From Bacillota bacterium (lineage in GTDB: Bacteria > Bacillota > Clostridia > Caldicoprobacterales > DTU083): DNA of 33,270 nucleotides. Location of the stretch: assembly GCA_029777885.1 (NCBI GenBank), contig JAKORJ010000114.1:1-33270 (forward strand), written 5' to 3'. Positions 1 to 8,896 of this stretch are shown here, piece by piece. A program made the translations under genes and the position numbers. Under the pieces are notes generated by a model. It was not told where the DNA came from, searched no databases, and saw only the letters and a program-made list of their open reading frames with translations. The first letter of the stretch is position 1. Each line of letters starts with the position of its first letter.

Positions 1-2
1 AC

Positions 3-524
3 GACGCTGAGCTTGTGGCAAAGCAGTTTGGTATCGAATTACGCACGGTGGATCTGACACCGGTCCGGTCGGCCTTGCTCGGAGCTCTTGCTGATACAAC
101 GGAATTGACTGAAACAGCCCTGGCAAACATTGCGCCCCGCCTCCGCATGACAACCCTGTACGCCGTGGCTGCGAGTGAGAACCGGCTTGTGGCGGGGACT
201 GGCAACCGGAGTGAGTATCATATGGGCTACTTTACCAAATGGGGTGATGGTGCCTATGACTTCAACCCAATCGCCGACCTGACGGTAACGGAAATCTATG
301 AGTTCCTGAGCTACCTTCAGGTGCCCGAGTCTATCATCACAAAGGCACCTTCAGCCGGGCTGTTCGATGGCCAGACGGATGAAAGTGAAATGGGCATATC
401 CTATAAGAGCATAGATGAATTCTTGCTTACTGGTAAAGTCGGTGAACAGGAAAAAGCTATAATTGAAAGGTACCACAATGCCAGCCACCACAAGCGCAAG
501 CTGCCGCTGGTATATAAAGAATAA
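3..524 (+). CDS. nadE: NAD synthetase (NH3-dependent), C-terminal part, truncated by window start
   Basis: Frame open from nt 3; GTGNRSEYHMGYFTKWGDGAYDFNPIADLTVTEIYEF and HKRKLP C-terminus typical of NadE. Confidence 0.95.
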   Translation, partial: DAELVAKQFGIELRTVDLTPVRSALLGALADTTELTETALANIAPRLRMTTLYAVAASENRLVAGTGNRSEYHMGYFTKWGDGAYDFNPIADLTVTEIYEFLSYLQVPESIITKAPSAGLFDGQTDESEMGISYKSIDEFLLTGKVGEQEKAIIERYHNASHHKRKLPLVYKE

Positions 525-547
525 AGGGGCTTTGATCAGCCCCTTTT
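524..547. terminator. Bidirectional intrinsic terminator between convergent nadE and glnN
   Basis: AAGGGGCT-ttgatc-AGCCCCTT followed by TTCCTT, at a convergent gene junction. Confidence 0.8.
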
Positions 548-560
548 CCTTATCTCATAT

Positions 561-2660
561 TTACATTACGCTGTTCAGGATCTCCGCATAGGTCGGGATC
601 TTCCAATGCTCGCTGCTTACCAGCGTTTCAAGCTCATCAACGATCAGCCTGAGCTCGTTCATGGCCGCAAACACCCTTTCCCGGTATGCCCTGGCCAGCG
701 CAAGGCTGTCCTTTATCTCCCTGACCTCTATGGTCTGCTCGTACAGGTGATCCAGCCTGGTTTTCAGGCATTCTGACAGCCTGGATATTTTTTTCAGCAG
801 CTCTTCCTCAAGGCTTGTTGGGATCTCGGCACTTATTGCCTTCTTCTGAATTATCAGGTCTGCCAGTTCTTTCTGATAGCCCAGTACAGCAGGGATGATC
901 AGCTTGTTGACCATGTCGATCATCGTCAGAGCTTCGATGTTGATGGTCTTCGAGTAGTTTTCGAGCAGGATCTCATATCGCGAGTAAATCTCGTTTTTGG
1001 TAAAGACCTTATGGCGGATGAACATCTCCACATTTTTAGGATTGATTAGTGCCGGCAAGGCTTCGGGTGTGGTTCTCAGGTTGTGCAAGCCCCTAAGCTC
1101 CGCTTCCTTAACCCAGGCTGAGTCATAGCCGTTCCCGTTGAAGATGATGCGCTTGTGATTCTTGATGGTCGTCTTGATCAGCTTGTTCAAGTCCTTATTG
1201 AAATCAGTGCTCTTTTCAAGTACGTCAGCGAACTGGGACAGCACTTCAGCCACGATTGTATTGAGGACTATTATTGGTTCGGCTGTTGATAAGGCTGAAC
1301 CCAGCATGCGGAACTCAAACTTATTACCTGTGAATGCAAAGGGGGATGTCCGGTTGCGGTCTGTCGTATCCTTCGGAAAAGGGGGAAGCACCGTTGCGCC
1401 GATTTCCATCAAGGTTTTTCCCTTGCCATTATACAAGGTATCGTTTTCCAGGGCTTTAAGGATCTCGGTTAGCTCATCGCCCAAAAACATTGATACGATG
1501 GCCGGGGGTGCTTCATTGGCTCCAAGGCGGTGATCATTGCCCGCGCTTGCTACCGAGACCCGCAAAAGGTCCTGATACTCATCCACAGCTTTGATCACTG
1601 CCACAAGGAAAAGGAGAAACTGCGCATTTTCACAGGGCGTATCGCCTGGCTCCAACAGATTGATCCCAGTATCCGTGGACATGGACCAGTTGATATGCTT
1701 TCCGCTGCCGTTTACTCCTGCAAAGGGCTTTTCATGCAGGAGGCAGGCCAGGTTATGCTTTGCCGCGATGCTTTTCATAAGCTCCATTACCAGTTGGTTG
1801 TGGTCTGTAGCTATATTGGCTTCAGAGTAGATGGGGGCAAGCTCATGCTGGGAAGGGGCCACCTCGTTATGCTCGGTCTTGGCCAGTACGCCCAGCTTCC
1901 ACAGTTCCTCATCCAGCTCGCGCATGAAAGCTGAAACCCGTTGCTTAATTGCCCCAAAGTAATGGTCCTCCATTTCCTGGCTCTTTGGCGGCCTTGCACC
2001 AAACAAGGTCCTGCCACAGTATATAAGGTCAGGCCTTTTCAGGAACATGTCCTTGTCGATTAAAAAGTATTCCTGCTCAGGGCCTACTGAGGAAAGGACC
2101 CGCTTTGCATCAGTGACCCCGAACAAGCGGAGGATACGCAGAGCCTGGTGGCTGAGCGCCTGCATGGAACGCAGCAGGGGCGTTTTCTTGTCCAGGGCCT
2201 CGCCGCTGTATGAGCAGAAGGCTGTTGGGATATATAGCGTGTTATCTTTTATAAAGGCATAGGACGTCGGGTCCCAGGCAGTATATCCCCTGGCTTCGAA
2301 AGTGGTGCGCAGTCCGCCCGAAGGGAAGCTGGAGGCGTCGGGTTCGCCTTTGACCAGGGAGTTGCCCGAAAACTCCATAATGACCCTGCCGTTGCCGTCA
2401 GGAGCTATAAAGCTGTCATGCTTTTCAGCCGTTACGCCTGTCATGGGTTGGAACCAGTGGGTGAAATGGGTAGCGCCCTTTTCTATCGCCCAGTCCTTCA
2501 TGGCGCACGCGACTACATTAGCCACTTCCAATTCAAGGGGTGTGCCATCTGCGATCGTTTTCTTTAGTGCATTGTAAATGTGCTTCGGCAGGCGTTCCTT
2601 CATGACGGCTTCATTGAATACCATACTGCCGAATATATCAGATATTTTATTACTTGTCAC
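561..2660 (-). CDS. glnN: Glutamine synthetase type III
   Basis: 699 aa; GSIII features ([61 protein letters not shown]); GTG start after AAGGAGG. Confidence 0.95.
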   Translation of the reverse strand: MTSNKISDIFGSMVFNEAVMKERLPKHIYNALKKTIADGTPLELEVANVVACAMKDWAIEKGATHFTHWFQPMTGVTAEKHDSFIAPDGNGRVIMEFSGNSLVKGEPDASSFPSGGLRTTFEARGYTAWDPTSYAFIKDNTLYIPTAFCSYSGEALDKKTPLLRSMQALSHQALRILRLFGVTDAKRVLSSVGPEQEYFLIDKDMFLKRPDLIYCGRTLFGARPPKSQEMEDHYFGAIKQRVSAFMRELDEELWKLGVLAKTEHNEVAPSQHELAPIYSEANIATDHNQLVMELMKSIAAKHNLACLLHEKPFAGVNGSGKHINWSMSTDTGINLLEPGDTPCENAQFLLFLVAVIKAVDEYQDLLRVSVASAGNDHRLGANEAPPAIVSMFLGDELTEILKALENDTLYNGKGKTLMEIGATVLPPFPKDTTDRNRTSPFAFTGNKFEFRMLGSALSTAEPIIVLNTIVAEVLSQFADVLEKSTDFNKDLNKLIKTTIKNHKRIIFNGNGYDSAWVKEAELRGLHNLRTTPEALPALINPKNVEMFIRHKVFTKNEIYSRYEILLENYSKTINIEALTMIDMVNKLIIPAVLGYQKELADLIIQKKAISAEIPTSLEEELLKKISRLSECLKTRLDHLYEQTIEVREIKDSLALARAYRERVFAAMNELRLIVDELETLVSSEHWKIPTYAEILNSVM

Positions 2661-2673
2661 TTTCCTTTCCTCC

Positions 2674-3681
2674 TTACAACAATTCTATTCCTGCTTCTCT
2701 GCAGCCTGTAATGGTGCTTTGGTCCCACACCGAGACCTGGACCTCGCCGATGTGCGCCTTCTGCAGCAGGAGCATGCACAGCCTCGATTGGCCTATCCCG
2801 CCGCCCATGGTAAGCGGGAGCTCGTCATTCAGCAGCATCCTGTGGAACAGCAGATTGCGGCGGTCATCACATCCTGCCTTGCTTAGCTGCTCATCCAAGG
2901 ATTCCTTGTCGACCCGTATGCCCATGGAGGATACTTCAAAAGCACACCCCAGGATGTCATTCCAGAAGAGGATATCGCCGTTGAGCTTCCAGTCGTCATA
3001 ATCAGGCGCCCTCCCATCATGCTTGATGCCTGATTTCAGCAAATCACCTATCTGCATGATGAAGGCGGTCTTATGGTCCTTTAAATACTTGTCTTCACGC
3101 TCCTTTGGCGAAAGAGCAGGATACATATCCTCAAGCTCCTGGGTCGTTACAAAGGAGACTTCTCGTGATAGTTCAACCGAAAGCACCGGGTACAGCTTCT
3201 TTATATCCTCAAGGGTATCGCAAATAGCGCCGACGATTTTGACCACGGTGCTTTTCAGGGTTTCCAGGTTCCTGGTGTCACGGTCGATGACCTTCTCCCA
3301 GTCCCATTGGTCGACATAGATCGAGTGCAGATTATCCATATCTTCATCGCGGCGTATGGCGTTCATATCAGTGTAGATCCCTTCCCCTACAGGGAAACCA
3401 TACTTGTGCAGGGCTAAACGCTTCCACTTCGCAAGCGAGTGGACGACCTGGGCTTGGTAACCGTCTTCCTTGATATTGAATTCCACGGGCCGCTCTATAC
3501 CGTTTAGGTCATCGTTGATACCGGTGTTGGCCAGGACGAACAATGGGGCCGATACTCTTTTCAGGTTCAATGCCTTGCTGAGATTGTCCTCAAAGATTCT
3601 CTTTATTTTTCCTATTGCACTTTGGGTATCATAAAGGTTCAATAGCGGCCTGTATCCTTTAGGCACTGTCAGCTTGCTCAT
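2674..3681 (-). CDS. asnA: Aspartate--ammonia ligase (asparagine synthetase A)
   Basis: 335 aa; class II synthetase-like; [32 protein letters not shown] and [14 protein letters not shown] typical of AsnA; 13 bp from glnN, likely one transcript. Confidence 0.95.
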   Translation of the reverse strand: MSKLTVPKGYRPLLNLYDTQSAIGKIKRIFEDNLSKALNLKRVSAPLFVLANTGINDDLNGIERPVEFNIKEDGYQAQVVHSLAKWKRLALHKYGFPVGEGIYTDMNAIRRDEDMDNLHSIYVDQWDWEKVIDRDTRNLETLKSTVVKIVGAICDTLEDIKKLYPVLSVELSREVSFVTTQELEDMYPALSPKEREDKYLKDHKTAFIMQIGDLLKSGIKHDGRAPDYDDWKLNGDILFWNDILGCAFEVSSMGIRVDKESLDEQLSKAGCDDRRNLLFHRMLLNDELPLTMGGGIGQSRLCMLLLQKAHIGEVQVSVWDQSTITGCREAGIELL

Positions 3682-3700
3682 GCTCTCTTACCTCCTTGCG

Positions 3701-3749
3701 AAAATAAAAAAGAAAAGGTGCCGCGGAACATAAGTTCCACAGCACCTTT
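3701..3749 (-). terminator. Leader terminator (attenuator) in front of asnA
   Basis: Minus strand AAAGGTGCTGTGGAAC-TTAT-GTTCCGCGGCACCTTT (16 bp with two G-U pairs) followed by TCTTTTTTATTTT, between promoter and asnA ribosome-binding site. Confidence 0.85.
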
Positions 3750-3755
3750 GCTGCA
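3738..3755 (-). promoter_or_regulatory. ANTAR-type hexaloop hairpin in the asnA leader
   Basis: TGCAGC-[AAAGGT]-GCTGTG, hexaloop with A1 and G4, overlapping the 5' arm of the leader terminator. Confidence 0.6.
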
Positions 3756-3762
3756 TGTAAAA

Positions 3763-3791
3763 AGTATAGCATCGGATCATTTGGATGTCAA
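3763..3791 (-). promoter_or_regulatory. Sigma-A-type promoter of asnA-glnN
   Basis: Minus strand TTGACA - 17 bp - TATACT. Confidence 0.85.
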
Positions 3792-3926
3792 CTATGAATT
3801 TATAAATTTTTATGAGTTTATGCAATAAGATATGGCTTAACTTGCAAAATACATTATTGGTGTAACGTAAACAAGGATAAAATCCAATATTATTGCAGTT
3901 TTAATTTTAGAATTATTCATATACTA

Positions 3927-3955
3927 TTGACACTTATATTGGTTTATAGTACCAT
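3927..3955 (+). promoter_or_regulatory. Sigma-A-type promoter of the glutamate synthase/glnA operon
   Basis: TTGACA - 17 bp - TACCAT. Confidence 0.65.
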
Positions 3956-3962
3956 AATTAGT

Positions 3963-3980
3963 GTGAACAAAGGCGTTCAT
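3963..3980 (+). promoter_or_regulatory. ANTAR-type hexaloop hairpin in the glutamate synthase leader
   Basis: GTGAAC-[AAAGGC]-GTTCAT, hexaloop with A1 and G4, overlapping the 5' arm of a long downstream hairpin. Confidence 0.6.
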
Positions 3981-4056
3981 CAGATAGTATCAGGCAACGA
4001 GCCAGGATGGCTTGTAGCCGCTTTTCAGGTACTATGTGATGAGCGCCTTATTTTAT
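3970..4056 (+). terminator. Long leader hairpin, possible attenuator
   Basis: AAGGCGTTCATCAGATAGTAT pairs with GTACTATGTGATGAGCGCCTT (one mismatch, two wobbles), nested hairpin GGCAACGAGCC-AGGAT-GGCTTGTAGCC, then ATTTTAT. Confidence 0.6.
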
Positions 4057-4072
4057 GACAGGAGGCAGGCCA

Positions 4073-5161
4073 GTGAGGGAAGGGATGTTCCGCAATCCAT
4101 CAGGATGCGCCATATCAGGTATCTTTTCAAAGTCCGGAAAGCGCTTTTCCGGCAAACGGATAATAGACTCCATAGCTGTGATGCATGAGCGTTCCAACGG
4201 GCTTGGAGGAGGCTTTGCAGCCTACGGGATCTATCCTGAATACAAGGATCATTATGCCTTTCACATATTTTATGATGACATATATGCCAAAAAGGAATGC
4301 GAGGAGTATCTGGAGGACCATTTTGACATAGCCAGCTTGTCACAGATCCCTACGCGCAAGATACCGGAAATCACAGATACACCTTTGATTTGGCGATATT
4401 TTGCTGCTCCGCTTCCGGCGAAGCTGGCTGACAGCCAGCTGGATGAGCGGGAGTATGTGGTCAGGTGCGTGTTCAGGATAAATACAGCGATTAAAGGCGC
4501 ATATGTCTTTTCCAGTGGAAAGAATATGGGCGTGTTCAAAGCAGTGGGCTTCCCTGAGGACGTAGGCCGATTCTACCGGCTGGAGGAATATGAAGGATAC
4601 TGCTTTATAGCCCATGGTAGGTACCCAACGAACACTCCCGGCTGGTGGGGCGGTGCCCATCCCTTTGCGCTCCTTGATTTTTCAGTTGTCCACAACGGCG
4701 AGATATCATCTTACGATGCGAACCGCCGCTCCATAGAAATGCACGGTTACAAATGCACCCTGCAGACAGACACCGAGGTCATTGCCTATATCATCGACTA
4801 CCTGCACAGGAAGCAGTGGCTTAACCTGAATGAAATATGCTCAGTCATTGCCGCGCCCTTCTGGTCAGTCATAGAGACCAGGCCACGTGAAGATAGGGAA
4901 GAGCTCGAGTATTTAAGATGCGTTTTTGATTCACTGCTGATCAACGGGCCTTTTTCAATAATCGTAGGCTTCGAAGGTGGGATGATGGCGCTTAATGACA
5001 GGCTTAAGCTCCGCAGCATGGTGGTGGGGGAGAAGGATGATATGGTCTACGTTGCAAGCGAGGAGGCTGCCATCAGGGTCATACAGAAGGATCTTGACAG
5101 GGTGTGGTCACCCAAGGGCGGCGAAGGAGTCATAGTAACTATAGAGAAAGGATCGGCATAA
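4073..5161 (+). CDS. Glutamate synthase GATase subunit (class II glutamine amidotransferase), stand-alone
   Basis: Near-N-terminal Cys in CAISGIF, HGRYPTNTPGWWGGAHPFALLDFSVVHNGEISSYDANRR; GTG 4073 has AGGAGG 7 bp upstream, better than the ORF-track ATG at 4055. Confidence 0.85.
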   Translation: MREGMFRNPSGCAISGIFSKSGKRFSGKRIIDSIAVMHERSNGLGGGFAAYGIYPEYKDHYAFHIFYDDIYAKKECEEYLEDHFDIASLSQIPTRKIPEITDTPLIWRYFAAPLPAKLADSQLDEREYVVRCVFRINTAIKGAYVFSSGKNMGVFKAVGFPEDVGRFYRLEEYEGYCFIAHGRYPTNTPGWWGGAHPFALLDFSVVHNGEISSYDANRRSIEMHGYKCTLQTDTEVIAYIIDYLHRKQWLNLNEICSVIAAPFWSVIETRPREDREELEYLRCVFDSLLINGPFSIIVGFEGGMMALNDRLKLRSMVVGEKDDMVYVASEEAAIRVIQKDLDRVWSPKGGEGVIVTIEKGSA

Positions 5162-6666
5162 TGGCTGCTTTTGATATATATCCGGAATATGAAATAGTAA
5201 GGAATAATGAACGGTGCACCAACTGCCGGGTGTGTGAAAAGCAATGCGCAAACGGGGCACATATATTCCTGACTGACAAAAACAGGATGGCTGCTGATGA
5301 TGCCAAATGCGTAAACTGCCACAGGTGTGTGGCTATGTGTCCTGTAAGAGCTTTGAAGATCGTGAAAACCGATCACACCTTCAGAGAAAATTCATACTGG
5401 ACCGGCAAAAGCATAAAGGAGATCAACAGGCAGGCAGAAAGCGGGGGCGTCCTTTTATCCAGCATGGGCAACCCGGAAACCTATCCCGTATACTTTGATA
5501 GAATACTGCTAAATGCGTCCCAGGTCACTAACCCATCCATCGACCCTTTGAGGGAGCCCATGGAAACCAGGGTCTATCTGGGGTCAAAGCCAGAAAAGGT
5601 CGTAAGGGATGAGAAGGGCCGCATTAAGGTCGACCTACCGCCGCATATCATGCTGTCCATACCTGTCATGCTGTCGGCCATGAGCTATGGATCGATCAGC
5701 TATAACGCCCATGAAAGCCTGGCGAGGGCTGCCGCAGAAGCCGGCATCTTATATAATACCGGGGAGGGCGGCTTGCACGAAAACCTATATAACTATGGCA
5801 GTAACACGATCGTTCAGGTTGCATCAGGGCGTTTTGGAGTGCACAAGAAGTACTTAAGCAGTGGAGCCGCTATCGAGATCAAAATGGGACAGGGCGCAAA
5901 GCCTGGTATCGGTGGGCACCTGCCCGGTACTAAGATCGTGGGTGACATTTCTAAGACCCGTATGATCCCTGAGGGCTCCGATGCCATATCTCCGGCCCCT
6001 CACCACGATATTTACTCCATTGAAGACCTGAGCCAGCTCATATATTCGCTAAAGGAGGCAACAGGCTATTCAAAGCCCATAATAGTCAAGATCGCAGCCG
6101 TCCACAATGTCGCTGCGATCGCCAGTGGCATTGCCCGAAGCGGCGCTGACATTATTGCCATTGACGGCTTCAGGGGCGGCACGGGCGCTGCGCCTACACG
6201 GATACGCGATCATGTGGGCATCCCGATTGAGCTGGCCTTGGCCAGCGTTGATAATCGGCTGTGCGATGAAGGGATCCGTAATCGGGTGTCGATCGTGGCC
6301 GGAGGGGGCATCCGTTCCAGCGCTGATGTTGTCAAGGCAATAGCGCTTGGCGCTGATTGCGTATATATAGGTACTGCAGCCCTCATTGCCCTGGGCTGCC
6401 ACTTATGCCGGAGCTGTCATACCGGCAAATGCAACTGGGGAATAGCCACCCAGAGGGAGGACCTGATGAAACGTTTGAACCCTGACTGGGGATACAAAAG
6501 GCTGGTGAACCTCTTGAATGCCTGGAAGCATGAAATAATGGAAATGATGGGCGGCATGGGCATAAACGCCATAGAAAGCCTAAGAGGCAACCGGCTTATG
6601 CTCCGTGGTGTAGGCTTAAATGAAAAAGAGCTTGAGATACTGGGCATCAAGCATGCGGGAGAATGA
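5161..6666 (+). CDS. Glutamate synthase FMN-binding subunit with N-terminal 2x[4Fe-4S] ferredoxin domain
   Basis: CTNCRVCEKQC and CVNCHRCVAMCP motifs followed by glutamate synthase core (MSYGSISYNAHESLARAAAEAG, GEGG, KMGQGAKPGIGGHLPGTK); ATG 5161 overlaps upstream stop region. Confidence 0.92.
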   Translation: MAAFDIYPEYEIVRNNERCTNCRVCEKQCANGAHIFLTDKNRMAADDAKCVNCHRCVAMCPVRALKIVKTDHTFRENSYWTGKSIKEINRQAESGGVLLSSMGNPETYPVYFDRILLNASQVTNPSIDPLREPMETRVYLGSKPEKVVRDEKGRIKVDLPPHIMLSIPVMLSAMSYGSISYNAHESLARAAAEAGILYNTGEGGLHENLYNYGSNTIVQVASGRFGVHKKYLSSGAAIEIKMGQGAKPGIGGHLPGTKIVGDISKTRMIPEGSDAISPAPHHDIYSIEDLSQLIYSLKEATGYSKPIIVKIAAVHNVAAIASGIARSGADIIAIDGFRGGTGAAPTRIRDHVGIPIELALASVDNRLCDEGIRNRVSIVAGGGIRSSADVVKAIALGADCVYIGTAALIALGCHLCRSCHTGKCNWGIATQREDLMKRLNPDWGYKRLVNLLNAWKHEIMEMMGGMGINAIESLRGNRLMLRGVGLNEKELEILGIKHAGE

Positions 6667-6717
6667 AGCAAATTGCCTTGATATGAAGTTATATATATGC
6701 AATTGGGGGTAATATAA

Positions 6718-7434
6718 ATGAATGTATCAGCTCGCAGGCTGGGAAGCCGGGCGTTGAACGATGAAATAAGAAGGGCTGAAGAAGATATAATAATCGAAGA
6801 CTGCTTTGGTGAACGCTACATCGGGAGCGGTGCCTCATCCATTACAATAACGATAAACGGCACGCCGGGGAATGCCATGGGAGCCTACCTGGACGGGGCA
6901 ACCATTATAGTAAATGGCAATGCCCAGGATGCTATCGGAGATACTATGAATGACGGTAAGATAATAATACATGGCAATGCCGGTGATGCTCTAGGATATG
7001 CCATGCGGGGCGGGAAGATCTATGTGAAGGGTGATGCCGGGTACCGGACCGGCATCCATATGAAGGAGTATAAGGATAAAAGGCCGGTCATAGTAGTAGG
7101 CGGAAGCACAGGAAGCTTTCTAGGCGAATATCTCGCCGGTGGGATAATCATAGTTTTGGGTATGGAGTCTGAAGCCTTTCCTGTAGGTGACTTTACGGGG
7201 ACCGGCATGCATGGCGGCCTGATATTCATAAGGAGCAGCACACCTCCGGCCAAACTACACAAACAGGTGACTGTAAGCCTGGCAGACGACTCGGATATGG
7301 GATTTATAAACGAGTACCTGATGGAGTATGCGGATACTTTCGGGCTCAGCATCGATGAAATATTGCGCAAACCCTTTTATCGGCTTGCGCCGAACGCCAA
7401 AAATCCATACAAGCAGCTGTACACCATATACTAG
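6718..7434 (+). CDS. Glutamate synthase GXGXG-domain subunit
   Basis: 238 aa repeated beta-helix pattern (NAMGAYLDGATIIVNGNAQDAIGDTMNDGKIIIHGNAGDALGYAMRGGKIYVKGDAGYRTGIHMKEY). Confidence 0.9.
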   Translation: MNVSARRLGSRALNDEIRRAEEDIIIEDCFGERYIGSGASSITITINGTPGNAMGAYLDGATIIVNGNAQDAIGDTMNDGKIIIHGNAGDALGYAMRGGKIYVKGDAGYRTGIHMKEYKDKRPVIVVGGSTGSFLGEYLAGGIIIVLGMESEAFPVGDFTGTGMHGGLIFIRSSTPPAKLHKQVTVSLADDSDMGFINEYLMEYADTFGLSIDEILRKPFYRLAPNAKNPYKQLYTIY

Positions 7435-7448
7435 GAAGTTAAATTACA

Positions 7449-7577
7449 ATGAGTATAGGAAATTCGTGGCCTGAATCGGATGATATGAATGAGAATAACC
7501 GTTTTCAAGTGGATCTATGTGATGATAAAATGAACATAAATGCTTTATCGCTGGAAAAAGGAGGCTGGATGCTTTGA
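7449..7577 (+). CDS. Possible 42-aa microprotein between the GXGXG subunit and glnA
   Basis: ATG...TGA ORF MSIGNSWPESDDMNENNRFQVDLCDDKMNINALSLEKGGWML; AGGAAG upstream; its stop overlaps the TTG start of glnA. Confidence 0.4.
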   Translation: MSIGNSWPESDDMNENNRFQVDLCDDKMNINALSLEKGGWML

Positions 7578-8893
7578 ATCATACTGCCAGTGAAGTGCTG
7601 GAATTTGTCAGGGAAAACGATGTGAGGTTCATCTGGCTCAACTTCTGCGACCTGTTTGGAGCTCAGAAAAGGATCTCAATAATGGCTGATGAGCTGGAAT
7701 CTGCATTTGAGCACGGGGTGTCCTTCGACGCTCATGCTGTACAGGGGTTTAAGGATGTCACCCAGTCTGATCTGTTCCTCTATCCGGACCCTTCCACCTT
7801 GATGGTCATGCCATGGCGCCCCGGCCCGGGCAGGGTCGTACGTTTTTATTGCGACATAAGGAATCCCGATGGGTCAGTGTTCGCCAATGACAGCCGGTAT
7901 ATCCTGAAACAGGTCACCGGCAAATGCGAAGGCATGGGGTTTGTTTGCAAGATAGGGCCGGAGTGCGAGTTCTACCTTTTCAAGACCAATGAGGATGGCG
8001 AACCTACAGATACACCGCTCGACAGGGGAGGATATCTGGATATGCATCCTCTTGATATGGGCGGCGACATACGGCGTGAAATATGCCTTACACTTGATGA
8101 AATGGGTATAAAACCTGAGACCTCCCATCATGAACAAGGGCCCGGCCAGAACGAGATCGACTTCAAGTTCAGCGATGCACTCTCAAGCGCGGACAACCTG
8201 CAGACATTCAAGGCTGCTGTCAAATCCATAGCTGCCCGAAACGGCCTATACGCTTCCTTTATGCCAAAACCTATACCCGGTGCTCCGGGCAGCGGCATGC
8301 ATGTCAACATCTCCCTGGCCAAAAACGGGCTGAATGTTTTCAAGGATATCAAGGAAGGCCAATCAAATGCCGCTGAAAGCTTTATTGCTGGTATACTTGC
8401 GAGAATACCGGAGATAACCATTTTCCTGAATCCCATCGCCAACTCATATGAGCGTTTCGGAAAATTTGAAGCTCCGGCATATGTTTCATGGTCACACCAT
8501 AATCGCTCTCAGCTCATAAGGATACCCGCAGCTATCGGAGAAAAGGTAAGGATGGAGCTGCGCTCACCGGATCCCTCGATGAATCCTTATCTTGGGTTTG
8601 CACTTATCATAGCTGCGGGTCTGGAGGGGATAGAGAAGGGCATGGTCCTGCCTGCCGCTGCCAATGTGGATTTGTACAAGGCGGATGAAGCCTTGACGAA
8701 AACCTTGACACCACTGCCTTTGAGCATGGACGAGGCAGTAAGGCTTGCTGAGGTCAGTGATTTTGTAAAAGGCGTGATCGGTGACGAACTGCATTCCAAG
8801 TACATTGCTGCCAAAAAGAAAGAAGCAGGGGATTTCGCAGCTGCTGAAGATAAAATGGTATTTTACAAAAGAAAATATTTCGGAGTAATTTGA
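7574..8893 (+). CDS. glnA: Glutamine synthetase type I
   Basis: 439 aa; ENDVRFIWLNFCDLFG, GPECEFYLF, EQGPGQNEIDFKFSDAL, GSGMHVNISL, NPYLGFALIIAAGLEGI; TTG start after AAAGGAGG. Confidence 0.95.
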   Translation: MNHTASEVLEFVRENDVRFIWLNFCDLFGAQKRISIMADELESAFEHGVSFDAHAVQGFKDVTQSDLFLYPDPSTLMVMPWRPGPGRVVRFYCDIRNPDGSVFANDSRYILKQVTGKCEGMGFVCKIGPECEFYLFKTNEDGEPTDTPLDRGGYLDMHPLDMGGDIRREICLTLDEMGIKPETSHHEQGPGQNEIDFKFSDALSSADNLQTFKAAVKSIAARNGLYASFMPKPIPGAPGSGMHVNISLAKNGLNVFKDIKEGQSNAAESFIAGILARIPEITIFLNPIANSYERFGKFEAPAYVSWSHHNRSQLIRIPAAIGEKVRMELRSPDPSMNPYLGFALIIAAGLEGIEKGMVLPAAANVDLYKADEALTKTLTPLPLSMDEAVRLAEVSDFVKGVIGDELHSKYIAAKKKEAGDFAAAEDKMVFYKRKYFGVI

Positions 8894-8896
8894 TTT

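Noticed and set aside
3682-3800. T-box riboswitch in front of asnA
   Set aside because: Only about ten nt separate the predicted transcript start from the terminator hairpin; no specifier stem or T-box sequence could fit.
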